From assembly GCA_003820375.1 (NCBI GenBank), contig RPQH01000004.1:1-64000 (forward strand): a stretch of DNA of 64,000 nucleotides, read 5' to 3'. A program made the position numbers and the translations under genes. Positions 49,812 to 60,110 of this stretch are shown one piece after another. The notes beneath the pieces were generated by a model that was given only the letters and a program-made list of their open reading frames with translations, ran no database searches and was not told the DNA's origin. Positions within the stretch are counted from its first letter, which is position 1. The number at the start of each line of letters is the position of its first letter. The DNA comes from Ignavibacteriota bacterium. GTDB taxonomy: Bacteria > Bacteroidota > Ignavibacteria > Tepidaquicellales > OLB5.

Positions 49812-50183
49812 ATGAAAAAATACATAATAGCGTATGATATTAAAAACTCTCATATAGATAAAACGCAAGAGATAAAGGAGGAATTGATTTTTAATATCAT
49901 AATAAGAAACGGAAAAGAGTTAAACTGCCCATGCGCTTCAACATTGACCTTTGAAATGGATGAAAAAAAATATTCTAAATTAAAAACAGATTACATTGAG
50001 ACTATCTTAATTAACAAGGCATGGTACTTTACTTCACAGAGAACGTCGGGGAATGAAAATTCTGACCCTAAACTGTCCTCAGGGGTAAAGGAGATAAAAA
50101 CAAAAGTAATTCAAAAAATTAAAGAGATTTTAAAAGAAAAAGAACAAAACAATGGAACAAACTCAAAAAGGGTTCGCCATTAA
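49812..50183 (+). CDS. Hypothetical protein
   Basis: 123 aa ORF beginning MKKYIIAYDIKN. Confidence 0.5.
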   Translation: MKKYIIAYDIKNSHIDKTQEIKEELIFNIIIRNGKELNCPCASTLTFEMDEKKYSKLKTDYIETILINKAWYFTSQRTSGNENSDPKLSSGVKEIKTKVIQKIKEILKEKEQNNGTNSKRVRH

Positions 50184-50313
50184 TGACTATTGCTTATTAT
50201 GTATTGCAGTAATATTTTAAGAAATAAATAGAATAATCAATTATGCTTTTCATGGTTATTCCCAATAAACTAATTGCAAATGCATAGAGGAAGTCAATAA
50301 ATATATTGATTCA

Positions 50314-50718
50314 TTGGATATTGAAAAACCAACTAAAATTTTATATTCTTGGTTATATTATCCTGACATTTTACCGATGAAAAGTAGTTATAATGACTCC
50401 GATGCATACGGTTATTATTTGAATATTATTTCATTCATTAATAATGGTAACATTGATTTTACCAAAAAAGATATTGTTGATTGTATAAAGATATCATTTG
50501 ATTCCGTAATTTCAATAATTAATATAAAAAAGTCAAAATCAAATGTTTATGAAAATTTTGTTGTAACGAGTTTAAATAATGTAATAATTGTTTCATGGGA
50601 TTTTTTTGAAGCACAAAGAAGTTTTGAAATTGCATTTATTTATCATGGTAAAAAATTTATAGAAGGATCTTGCAATGGGAAGGTTTTGGGAGTTAATAAA
50701 ATACGAGCCTTGATATAA
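50314..50718 (+). CDS. Hypothetical protein
   Basis: 134 aa ORF. Confidence 0.4.
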   Translation: MDIEKPTKILYSWLYYPDILPMKSSYNDSDAYGYYLNIISFINNGNIDFTKKDIVDCIKISFDSVISIINIKKSKSNVYENFVVTSLNNVIIVSWDFFEAQRSFEIAFIYHGKKFIEGSCNGKVLGVNKIRALI

Positions 50719-50982
50719 AATACAACAAATAACATTGCATAATGATTAATTATTTGGCAAAATTAATAAATTACAGTTCATTAGTTTTATTTTTGATTGC
50801 CACCAACTTGTTACTGCTCAAAACAAGGCTCTAATGTTTCTGACAAGTGCTTCAGTTTATTTAAAAAACTTCAAGATGAAAGAAAATAATCTGTCACTAA
50901 ACTGTCACCAGAATTTGGCCTAATAAAAATGGGATTACGATTTATGTCAGTAATTCCTTTAAATATAATACTGTTATCTTTG

Positions 50983-51024
50983 CTCTTGAGGTAGGACTTG
51001 AACCTGCGACGCTCTGCTTAACAG
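50983..51024 (-). other. tRNA-Asn(GTT) 3'-half fragment
   Basis: Reverse strand CTGTTAA GCAGA GCGTC GCAGG TTCAAGT CCTAC CTCAAGA G; no 5' half. Confidence 0.7.
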
Positions 51025-51027
51025 TAA

Positions 51028-51711
51028 TTAGTTTAATTTATTTGGGGTATTTGAAAAATCCAAAAAAATATGGAACAATTCTTTAAGATTGCCTTTAAAA
51101 AAGAAATAAGAAATATAATTTTTTTTATTTTTGGTCAATATTTCCTTATTCGAATATGTTGAAATAACTTTTGAATTAATACTCCCTACAATATTATTAA
51201 CTTTGCCATTTAAGACATACCCAAGCATAAAGCCATCAGTTTCATAGATCCCTTTTATAAATTTACCCATTCCAGCATCCTCAACATATTCGTCAACAAG
51301 AAAATTAGCCCGCTTGAATGAAGTATTTTTTTCAGCCAAAAGTTTTGCTTCAATACCAAATTTTATTCTTGGTTTATAACTGAAGTTTGTAATGTGCAAA
51401 TCAAAACGCTTAGCTTTATTAGGATTAACTTCTCCTTTTCTAATTGGTTTTGTGTATTGATGTAGTTCAGGAGCAATATAAAAAGGCAGTTCATCTTCAT
51501 CAATAATCGCTTCAATATGATCATAGAGTCCTGCTGTAATTATAGTTTCATCTTCTGAAAAAACCTTAGTTGAATCAGACAAATAATTTAGATAGCTTCT
51601 CTCAATGATTTCAGTACAATGATTCCTTACATCGCTGTAAAGCTTTAATGCTATTTCACTGTCTAAAAAATTTGTATTTAAAGGACTGTTATGTTCGGAA
51701 ATATATCCCAT
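51028..51711 (-). CDS. Putative restriction endonuclease partner of adjacent methylase
   Basis: KRFDLHITN...IKFGIEAKLL resembles D...ExK nuclease core; shares the junction base with methylase ORF. Confidence 0.55.
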   Translation of the reverse strand: MGYISEHNSPLNTNFLDSEIALKLYSDVRNHCTEIIERSYLNYLSDSTKVFSEDETIITAGLYDHIEAIIDEDELPFYIAPELHQYTKPIRKGEVNPNKAKRFDLHITNFSYKPRIKFGIEAKLLAEKNTSFKRANFLVDEYVEDAGMGKFIKGIYETDGFMLGYVLNGKVNNIVGSINSKVISTYSNKEILTKNKKNYISYFFFKGNLKELFHIFLDFSNTPNKLN

Positions 51712-54700
51712 TATTTGTTGCGCTGAGTTAAAATTTCTACTATTAAGCTATCGGCATCATTCAGTGCTGCTGCTTTAGACCAAAAACGTTTTTGGTTAGG
51801 TTTAATCAGATAGAAGGTATTTTGTCTTGGAAGATCATATTTTATGATTCTTCTGTAATAAATACTTGCTGAGTGTTGTTTAAATGTTTTTTCATTTATT
51901 TTATAGAGTACATTTGAAATATTTTCTAGTGATTCTTCAATTTCATTTTTTATGGAAGGGCTTTTTTCAAAAACAAACTTTACGCAAACCAATTCATCTT
52001 TTGGAGTAGTGTTCGGATAAATTTCAGATGTAAGGCGGATAGATGAATCTTTAAACTGTTTATTGACAACGTCTAAATAAACTTGTGTATATTGCTTAAT
52101 ATCTTTATCAACACTAACCGATTTCTCTGCACCGCTATTCTTGTAATTTTCTTTCAACACGTTACTGTAATTCAAAATATTTTCAATGAGTGCATGTTCT
52201 GCTTTTGTAATCTTCAATTTATGATATATAATGCTGTCGATTTCTCTTTTAATTGGCTCAATTTTTTGTTTAAACAGTAAATCATCAAACGCATTACTTT
52301 TATAAATAGAGATAATTGAATCAACTTTTGCAGCAATTTCACTAATAGTTTCGTTGTTCAAAATGTAAGGTATAGCTGGAAACGAAGTTGCCTCATTTCT
52401 TTGAATGCGGTTTCTGTCTACACCAATAGACGCGCTTATCTGAATGAAGTAGTAAGTAGCTAAAGAAGAATTTAAACAAGCCGCTGCCGCTTTGTGAAAG
52501 TCATCATCTTTATCTAAAAGTTTTATACCTTTTGAAGCACTAAGATAAGCGCAGTTATAGTCAATGAAAGAACAACATAATTCACCATCTTTTGTCCCTT
52601 CTTTGAAAAGTAAAAGAGGTGGTGAGAACAAATCTCTTTCGTCTGTCCTCAATGATGTATAATCTTTAAATTCATTGAGTTTAATTTTTGGTTTCAGAGT
52701 ATAGTATGGAAAAATATAATCAGTTACAATGAAATGATGTTCGTCTAAGTGTGGATTCCCTCTCCGAGATGCAGTGTTGTCTTTTATCAACCCCATTCCT
52801 TGACAGATTTTGTGCTCATCGAAAGATTCAATTTTATTTAATCTGTTGATGAACTTTATATCACGTAGACTACCATACATTGTAATCTTAAAAATTTTGG
52901 AATTGGGTTTTAATACTTCTTGGATTGGTAAATATTTAATTTCGGAGGCATCAATAGAAATTGTATTTCTGTTTTGAATTGCATCGGTAGTTTTTGGGAC
53001 ACAATAAATAATAGTTTCATTCTCTTTGATTTTACGCAGTTCTCGTTGCTTGTAAATAATGAGTGCCGCTGCTTGTTTCGCTTTTTCAAATAACACATTT
53101 CGTATTACTGAAAAATTAACTATAATTGAAACTTTGTTTCCTGAAAAGAATTTTAGCCGGAAATTATCATCTGTCCCGCTAGTGTTGAATAGAACTTTAG
53201 CTGAGGAAATTAAAGCTATTGTTGCATTAGGAGCAATGGAGGGGCAATAAGAAAGAAAGCCCTTTATAATATCACGTTTTAAATCCCAATGATATTGTCT
53301 AGCCCATGATAAAATTTCATCATCTACATTGCTTCTTTTCCATGGGGGGTTACCAATTATCAAGTCAAATTTTGTAGAAAAAAACATTTCTATTTTTTCT
53401 ATTGGATTTTCTTTAAATTTTTTCCCTTCACGGACGAATGTATTTGCCTGCAAAAGATTTAAACCAAACTTTTCGTCAGCTCTCTGTTCAATTTCTTCTT
53501 TTTTAGTCCAATAAATCAGCGGTTGGAATTTTACTTTGCGTAAAATCTCCTTTGGATTCATGTGATGCAGAAAAGATAGATACAAACTAAATGCTGTTAT
53601 TTTGATTGCTTCAGGATGAATTTCAATCCCGTAAATGTTGTTGAGTAATAACTCGGTCAGGGTTTCTTTTGATAGTTCCGTCTGTTTGTTGGCGTATTTC
53701 CATCTCTCTATAATACGCTTAAAACCTTCTACTAAAAAAATTCCACTGCCACACGCAGGATCAAGGATTTTTATTTTGTAATTAGTATCGTATTTACTCG
53801 GCATTGGCAAGACTTCGTTGTATACAAATTCAACCAGCATTTGTGGAGTGTAATATGCGCCTAATTCACGTTTCCCTTTAGTTTTATTATCGATAATTAT
53901 ATTTTTAGTTATATCTTCTTCACTCATAAACTCTTCGTAAATTGCACTTATCAATTCAATCGGAATATGTTTAAAATCAAAAAAATTAAAAAAGTACTTT
54001 TGTCCCGTCTGTAAATCAGTTTCATGAGTGAAGCATTCGTAAATCAGATTTAATATATTAGGTTTTTTAAGAATTGCTGATTCTTCATTTGCTGTTATTG
54101 GGAATAAATCACCATTAAATTTTTCTTTTAGAAAAGAAAACAGGACGTAGGTTTCTTTCGGATAATTTTGAAGCAGTGTAAAGAAGTTGTCCGCAACTTT
54201 CGTTTCTGTTTTAATATCCTTTTTACTTAGAATCTCCCTTTGTTCCAAGTACAAGGTAAACAAGCTTCTACCCAACAAATCGTGAATCGTGCTAAAACTA
54301 AGATTGTAAGAATCGTGCAGTTGTTTCCTAGCCTCTCTTAATTGACTGATTAGTTTTTTATCCACTCGTTGGTGGGTGCTTAGGTGCAATTCGTATCCAA
54401 AAACTTTTTCGCTATCCAGTTTTGCCTGGCTTAATATCTCAGCTAATCGTTCAAGGTCATGGTCAGTTGTGCTAAATTCAGCCTTTTCAATGCGAGAAAT
54501 TTCATACGGATTATTTACTGGTTTTGCATAATTATCAATAATTTTGATTACATCAGGTGTAATAATAAGTGTTAATGGAGTTCTGCATTCATTCCAAAAG
54601 CGCTTGTGAAGCTCAATAACCAAGTTATTGTCATAACTGCTTAGTTTTTTGATATATATTATCGGTGTAGTATCTGTGAAATAGATTGCATCTAACTGAA

Positions 54701-54854
54701 GACTTTCATCACGGAAGGCATTACTTGCTATGTAGTATTGAAATGCAAACTTGCTGCTGTTGGGTTTGTTGTTTTGTTGTTTTGTAATTAAACCTTTTTG
54801 CCAACCAGCTTTAGAAGAGATTTTTCGAAGAATTTTATTTGTATCAGTCGGCAA
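51711..54854 (-). CDS. N6-adenine DNA methyltransferase (Eco57I/PglX-like class)
   Basis: GAYYTPQMLVEFV, ILDPACGSGIFLVEGFKR, FDLIIGNPPWKRS. Confidence 0.88.
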   Translation of the reverse strand: MPTDTNKILRKISSKAGWQKGLITKQQNNKPNSSKFAFQYYIASNAFRDESLQLDAIYFTDTTPIIYIKKLSSYDNNLVIELHKRFWNECRTPLTLIITPDVIKIIDNYAKPVNNPYEISRIEKAEFSTTDHDLERLAEILSQAKLDSEKVFGYELHLSTHQRVDKKLISQLREARKQLHDSYNLSFSTIHDLLGRSLFTLYLEQREILSKKDIKTETKVADNFFTLLQNYPKETYVLFSFLKEKFNGDLFPITANEESAILKKPNILNLIYECFTHETDLQTGQKYFFNFFDFKHIPIELISAIYEEFMSEEDITKNIIIDNKTKGKRELGAYYTPQMLVEFVYNEVLPMPSKYDTNYKIKILDPACGSGIFLVEGFKRIIERWKYANKQTELSKETLTELLLNNIYGIEIHPEAIKITAFSLYLSFLHHMNPKEILRKVKFQPLIYWTKKEEIEQRADEKFGLNLLQANTFVREGKKFKENPIEKIEMFFSTKFDLIIGNPPWKRSNVDDEILSWARQYHWDLKRDIIKGFLSYCPSIAPNATIALISSAKVLFNTSGTDDNFRLKFFSGNKVSIIVNFSVIRNVLFEKAKQAAALIIYKQRELRKIKENETIIYCVPKTTDAIQNRNTISIDASEIKYLPIQEVLKPNSKIFKITMYGSLRDIKFINRLNKIESFDEHKICQGMGLIKDNTASRRGNPHLDEHHFIVTDYIFPYYTLKPKIKLNEFKDYTSLRTDERDLFSPPLLLFKEGTKDGELCCSFIDYNCAYLSASKGIKLLDKDDDFHKAAAACLNSSLATYYFIQISASIGVDRNRIQRNEATSFPAIPYILNNETISEIAAKVDSIISIYKSNAFDDLLFKQKIEPIKREIDSIIYHKLKITKAEHALIENILNYSNVLKENYKNSGAEKSVSVDKDIKQYTQVYLDVVNKQFKDSSIRLTSEIYPNTTPKDELVCVKFVFEKSPSIKNEIEESLENISNVLYKINEKTFKQHSASIYYRRIIKYDLPRQNTFYLIKPNQKRFWSKAAALNDADSLIVEILTQRNK

Positions 54855-55190
54855 CTTAATTATTAATTTTAAAAATTTAATTTTAGATCAATTTTTATTT
54901 TCTAACTCTGTCAAGTTACAAAAAAAAATTCTTGTAAACAGTATCTTACAATGGTACTTTTTTAAGTTAACTTTTATTAAAATAGACTAAAACACAAAAA
55001 TCCCGCACATGAGGGTTTTTAGCTGAAATTGTTCAATATTTACAAATTCTTAATATACTCTCATGCTGTATAAGAGATAGAACAGTAATTTAAAAACAAA
55101 TAATAAGTAAAATTCTAACAATATCGATATTTAAGGATTATTAATTTACTCTTTAGCACTAATAATTGTTCAGTAATCATCATAAAGAGA

Positions 55191-55383
55191 ACTCGCTACG
55201 ATTTGGCTACGGTTTATAAAGAAATAAGGGTATTATATAGATAATAGAGAATATAATACCAGCGAAATTTTGCAATTTACAGTAAGTATAGTTTTTGAAA
55301 GTGATTTGTAATCAGCAGGTCGGGGGTTCAAGTCCCTTCGCCAGCTCAAAAAAAATAAGGCACTTAGAATAAAAACTGAGTGC
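55191..55383 (+). other. tRNA-Thr(TGT) 3'-half fragment (55305-55346) with flanking att-like sequence and terminator
   Basis: TTTGTAA TCAGC AGGTC GGGGG TTCAAGT CCCTT CGCCAGC T; flanks resemble those at 39311-39490. Confidence 0.75.
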
Positions 55384-55472
55384 TTTTTTATTTATTGGTT
55401 TTATAAAAGAATGGACACATAAGGAAGTTAAGATACAAAATGATATAATATCATAAGTCAATTATATTATTT

Positions 55473-56444
55473 CTAAATAATTGTTGCTGAAATTCTTTTT
55501 ATTAGTTTATCATATAATTCTTCACCTGTTTCCCACACAATATAATTTTTGTGGTTCACATCAAAATGAATTTTATCAAACCAGTCTTTGCGGCATGTAT
55601 AAATGACGTCTATACCTATTCCCTGAGCAAAGCCTGCTTCAAAGTATACACCGCCCCTATTCCCGGTAAAGTCAGCTATCAAAAATTTGCTTTTCCTAAT
55701 TTCTGAAATGATATTATCAACAATATCACTGTTAAAATCGATGTTATCGATTTTTAACGGCTTAAAATGCTTCTCACCTTCTAAAAGAATACCGTCGAGT
55801 GTCTTTCCCTCAATTGCCGGACACATGTAGTTTTCAAACACACCCTCAATCTCTTTGTCAAGCCACATAGCTACAAAAGACTGCGTACTGATAATTGGTT
55901 TAGTGAGTAGTTCTTCTGCTTTTTCTATACCTTTAAAAGATAAAACAAAATACTGGAGAGATGTAACAGATTCCAGATATCCTTCCTCTTTGAGCAATTT
56001 TATCATCTGCTTTAATTCGTCATGATCTTTTGCATAACCAATAGCTGGGTAATAATCATATGCAGTTGCTTTAAAGAACGTTTCGCTTTTTCTGTAAAAA
56101 TAAAGTATCAGCTTATCGAGTCGCTGTCGCATTGTGGTTGGTAATGTGACGGAATGGATCAAGCTTTCAAAATTTTCTTCCATTATTGCTTGTTCGTCTA
56201 AATGCAATTCAAAGCGTTCCCTAATCACACCTGCTAATATGTTTCTGCTGTTAGCAAATTTTTCACAAATATCAGATGGTAAATTATGACGAGATTCATA
56301 TGTTATTAAATATCTACCGCAATTGGGACAGTTCATTTCTTCAATATCTGCTAGTCCATGAACTTTAATTACTGCTTTTTCTTCACAAAAGATGCATTGT
56401 ATAAGAGTTTCTGTCATTGTTGTAAAATAAATTTTTAGTAACAA
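55473..56444 (-). CDS. Zinc-finger protein with C-terminal TIR-like/nucleoside deoxyribosyltransferase-like domain
   Basis: CIFCEEKA..CPNCGRY; IVDNIISEIRKSKFLIADFTGNRGGVYFEAGFAQGIGIDVIYTCRKD. Confidence 0.65.
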   Translation of the reverse strand: MLLKIYFTTMTETLIQCIFCEEKAVIKVHGLADIEEMNCPNCGRYLITYESRHNLPSDICEKFANSRNILAGVIRERFELHLDEQAIMEENFESLIHSVTLPTTMRQRLDKLILYFYRKSETFFKATAYDYYPAIGYAKDHDELKQMIKLLKEEGYLESVTSLQYFVLSFKGIEKAEELLTKPIISTQSFVAMWLDKEIEGVFENYMCPAIEGKTLDGILLEGEKHFKPLKIDNIDFNSDIVDNIISEIRKSKFLIADFTGNRGGVYFEAGFAQGIGIDVIYTCRKDWFDKIHFDVNHKNYIVWETGEELYDKLIKRISATII

Positions 56445-56592
56445 TTATGGCATTAGAAATTTCAAACATGTCATTCATTTTAATCTAATAACCTATAAAA
56501 TATAAAGAAAATACCATAGAAAAACTACAAATAGGTGTTCACTTGTTGTTGTTTTTTTGAATAAAATATAAAGAAATTAATTTGTATTTTGC

Positions 56593-56838
56593 ATGAACTA
56601 TAATATTTTAATTTTAATGGAACTTACAAGTTTAAATTTCCATAAGGGAGATATTGTACGCTTGAAATCGGGCAGCCCCCAAATGACAATTCAGGCAATT
56701 ACAAATAATGGTTTGGTTGACTGCATATGGTTTGATAAAGACGGCAAGCATGTTGAATCATTTCCTGTTGAAACACTGGAAAAAGTCGATTCTAATGAGT
56801 CATCTATAAGTTTTCAGCTTAGGGAAAAAAGGTATTAA
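56593..56838 (+). CDS. DUF2158-like small protein
   Basis: FHKGDIVRLKSGSPQMTIQAI...VDCIWFDKDGKHVESFPVETLEKV. Confidence 0.75.
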   Translation: MNYNILILMELTSLNFHKGDIVRLKSGSPQMTIQAITNNGLVDCIWFDKDGKHVESFPVETLEKVDSNESSISFQLREKRY

Positions 56839-57000
56839 TATATTCTACATTAAACCAATTAACATGATAGTTAGTTGAACCAGAAGAAACAAACTTATAT
56901 ACTCATAACAAATTCTTAAAATATAATATCGAATCTTATCTTTTATATCAGAATTAATCTGTGATTCATCTAATTAGTACCTTATTGATTAATTCTGTCA

Positions 57001-57231
57001 CTATATTTTTGCTTCGCATTCTTCACATAAATTGATATACTGAATTTTACTTGTTTCAATTACTTCATCACCACTGTTGATAATTTTCATTTTAATATGG
57101 TTTTTACAAAATGTTTTCTTACATTTGGCACATTCATAATAAGATTCGTCTTCTTTATGTTCATTATTGTTCAAATCTTTTGGTAAAAAGAATTCTATAC
57201 CACATTTAGTACATTTCATCGGTACCTCCAA
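57001..57231 (-). CDS. Small zinc-ribbon protein
   Basis: CTKCGIEFFLP...YYECAKCKKTFCKNH...NLCEECEAKI. Confidence 0.6.
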   Translation of the reverse strand: MEVPMKCTKCGIEFFLPKDLNNNEHKEDESYYECAKCKKTFCKNHIKMKIINSGDEVIETSKIQYINLCEECEAKI

Positions 57232-57439
57232 AATATAAATTAGATGTCATACTAAGATACCCCTGCACAATTGCACCACTATATAATATTGCAGAGGCAA
57301 CATGTGTTGTAGAACCATTTGTTTCCATTAGTTTAATAGTATCATCCGCGATTTTTTCACATATTTCTCTGTGTGGTGTACCATTTGATTCAAAATAAAC
57401 TTTGTACCCGTTGTAAACTTCATTCATAACTATTCTCAT
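57206..57439 (-). CDS. Hypothetical small protein
   Basis: 77 aa ORF; overlaps next gene by 26 nt. Confidence 0.5.
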   Translation of the reverse strand: MRIVMNEVYNGYKVYFESNGTPHREICEKIADDTIKLMETNGSTTHVASAILYSGAIVQGYLSMTSNLYFGGTDEMY

Positions 57440-57451
57440 TTTTATTCTCCT

Positions 57452-57706
57452 TTATAATCCTAAAATTTTTCTTGCTGAGGGTAATTCAGGCTCAATACTA
57501 AGTGCCAAAGTAGCATATTGTCTTGCTTTAACTATATCATTGTCTTCCACCGCAGCTTTCGCTATTTCTGCATAAACAACTACTAATATATCAGGGTCTA
57601 ATTCGCTTAAATTGTCTTCTAGTATTTTAATACCTGCTTTGTAATTGCCTATTGCAATTTGTTCAACTCCCTGTAAATATATTAATCTTGATTCTTCGAA
57701 ATTCAT
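57452..57706 (-). CDS. TPR-like small protein
   Basis: 84 aa; helical AIGNYKAGIKILEDNLSELDPDILVVVYAEIAKAAVEDNDIVKARQYATLALSIEPELPSARKILG. Confidence 0.55.
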   Translation of the reverse strand: MNFEESRLIYLQGVEQIAIGNYKAGIKILEDNLSELDPDILVVVYAEIAKAAVEDNDIVKARQYATLALSIEPELPSARKILGL

Positions 57707-58015
57707 TAATTCTCCTATTAATAAATTTATATTATTTAATAATATTTATTTATTTCAAACTATTCAATTCAAAATATATGTATTAAATAGTCAGCAGTTA
57801 AAAAAATTAAAATACGTGGAAAGATTAAATGTTATATGATATATTTGGTGTTGCTTAGCCAACATTAAATAATACAATTATAATTTAATAAATCATTGCA
57901 ATTCTTATGATGACTTGGAATAATTGAAATAGATAACTAAATTTGCAAATACTGATGTATTATAAAAACAACCAGTTTTTTAAAATTTGTTAATAACACT
58001 CTCATAATTGAGAGG

Positions 58016-58582
58016 ATGGCAAAAGGAGGACTTATTATGCCAGTAATACAACATTTGGATACAGCATTAGATATTGCCAAACGGAAAAAGGAAGAAATGG
58101 AATTTCGTACCAAACGGCATAACTTTCTTAACTCAAAAGAAGGTGTAGAAAAAGCTAATGCTGAATTTCAATTATTAGTAAATTCACTAAAAACAAAATT
58201 TGCCGATATAAAGGAAGTATTTCCCAATTTCGAGATAGAAAATAAAGAAATGAATTCATTGATAATTAAAGGTAATTACTTACTCTTAAATGTAGATTGG
58301 TATAATCCTATTGCAGATACGTTATTAGAAATTGACCCGTATAAAAAAGCATGTCTGAAAGTGCTAATTAGAAAAGGAAAAATGTCAGACCGTTATAATG
58401 ACATGCAAAACTATATAAACATATATAATAAAGTTTATCATTATAATCTGTTTTATGGTAATGTATATGGGTGGGAATTGGAAGGTGTTAATAAAGCGAA
58501 TGGTATAGATGGAACAGATAAATACGAAACGGCGGATGAATTAGCAGAGACAATATTACAAAGTCTCGTTTCTAATATTTAA
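58016..58582 (+). CDS. Hypothetical protein (start may be 58037)
   Basis: 188 aa ORF. Confidence 0.5.
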   Translation: MAKGGLIMPVIQHLDTALDIAKRKKEEMEFRTKRHNFLNSKEGVEKANAEFQLLVNSLKTKFADIKEVFPNFEIENKEMNSLIIKGNYLLLNVDWYNPIADTLLEIDPYKKACLKVLIRKGKMSDRYNDMQNYINIYNKVYHYNLFYGNVYGWELEGVNKANGIDGTDKYETADELAETILQSLVSNI

Positions 58583-58603
58583 ATGCATATTTAAGATTGT
58601 TCT

Positions 58604-59470
58604 ATGGTATCAACAATTATTTATTTGGTAATGTTATTTGTATTTTCAGTTGGGATATGGCACATGTTCTCTACAAAAAAGAAAGATAAAATAACATTCC
58701 ACAGTTATCTTAATAAACATGCTGGTGTTGTTCAAACATATTTAGTCATTATATCGCTCCTTTTTGTAATTGTCACAGTGCTTGACACAGGTGAAGTATT
58801 TACCCTTAATAAGAATCAATTAATAGCAACACAAAATCAATTAGAGATTACAAAGTCAGCACTCGATAGTAGTGCTAAAGCAAATGGTAGAATAATTCAT
58901 TATTTAGATTCAATTTCTAAGTCCTCTATGGGACTATTAACTAATGTTAATTCCATCTCTGATACAATTTCAAGATTTCCTAATAAATTAAATACAGTAT
59001 CGAATAGCTTAAGTTCGTTAAATCTTATAACAAAAAAATATACGGATGCAACTGAGAAAGAATTCGATAAAGAAGCTGATATACAGTTTAATTACATAAG
59101 TCAAAAAGACAGGGATATTTCATTCCAATTAGTAAACGTTGGTGAAGTAATTGGTTATATTGACAGGATTATAATATCAATCCCAAATTTAGATTGCGAT
59201 ATTAGTCTTCAATCAAGAAATATTGGGTTTAGTAATGATTTTACAGATAATAATGATTCAACTAAATATTTTGGGTGGGCTGATTTTGGTTATCTTATTC
59301 CAAAAGAGTCAAAAATATTAAGAGCTGAGTTTAGCTATAATCCAAATGAATTTACTTCTGACACTAGAGTTAATGTAACAATTCAAATTGTTTTTCATTC
59401 TTTAAATCAAAAGGGGAAAATAGTTACAAAAGATTTTGAATATACTTTAAAGTATACTAATGATCAATAA
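58604..59470 (+). CDS. Hypothetical membrane protein with coiled-coil segment
   Basis: Two N-terminal TM segments followed by repeated SLSSLN/SISDTI-like helices. Confidence 0.5.
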   Translation: MVSTIIYLVMLFVFSVGIWHMFSTKKKDKITFHSYLNKHAGVVQTYLVIISLLFVIVTVLDTGEVFTLNKNQLIATQNQLEITKSALDSSAKANGRIIHYLDSISKSSMGLLTNVNSISDTISRFPNKLNTVSNSLSSLNLITKKYTDATEKEFDKEADIQFNYISQKDRDISFQLVNVGEVIGYIDRIIISIPNLDCDISLQSRNIGFSNDFTDNNDSTKYFGWADFGYLIPKESKILRAEFSYNPNEFTSDTRVNVTIQIVFHSLNQKGKIVTKDFEYTLKYTNDQ

Positions 59471-59675
59471 AATTATTAGCGAAAATTCTTTTTATTACTA
59501 TTGAAACATTTTTCAGTATTTTTTCACCATAATTTCAAGTTCAGAGTGTCAGTCTGCACTGATGTACGATAACCTCTTTGTGTTGCAATCTACCAACGTC
59601 CTCGATGTTCATTCATCCTGTAATTGAAAAATATCCATGAGACACACTGGCAGTACAAAGAATTTGTCGTAATAC

Positions 59676-60110
59676 TTAAACAGGAATTTTATTCAGCAGA
59701 AGCCAGTATAATCCTATCTCACTTACTGCTTTCATGAATCCTTCAAACTCTACTGGTTTTACAATATAGCTGTTTACTCCCAGCTTATAGCTTTCAACAA
59801 TATCTTTTTCTTCGTTTGATGATGTAAGCACTACAACAGGAATATTTCTTGTGAGCTCGCTACATCTTATCTCTTTCAGAACTTGTAATCCATTAACTTT
59901 AGGAAGTTTCAAATCAAGAAGAATAACTTTAGGCTTGGCATCATTATTTAAATATTCTCCCCGTGAAAACAGGTAGTCAAGTGCTTCTTCCCCATCGGTA
60001 ACGGTATGAATATTGTTTGTAATCTTACCTTTTTTTAAAGCCCTTCTTGTTAATTCTGCATCATGTGGATTGTCTTCTACGAGCAATATCTCTATATCAC
60101 TGTAATTCAT
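59676..60110 (-). CDS. CheY-like response regulator (Rcp1-type)
   Basis: [57 protein letters not shown]. Confidence 0.92.
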   Translation of the reverse strand: MNYSDIEILLVEDNPHDAELTRRALKKGKITNNIHTVTDGEEALDYLFSRGEYLNNDAKPKVILLDLKLPKVNGLQVLKEIRCSELTRNIPVVVLTSSNEEKDIVESYKLGVNSYIVKPVEFEGFMKAVSEIGLYWLLLNKIPV

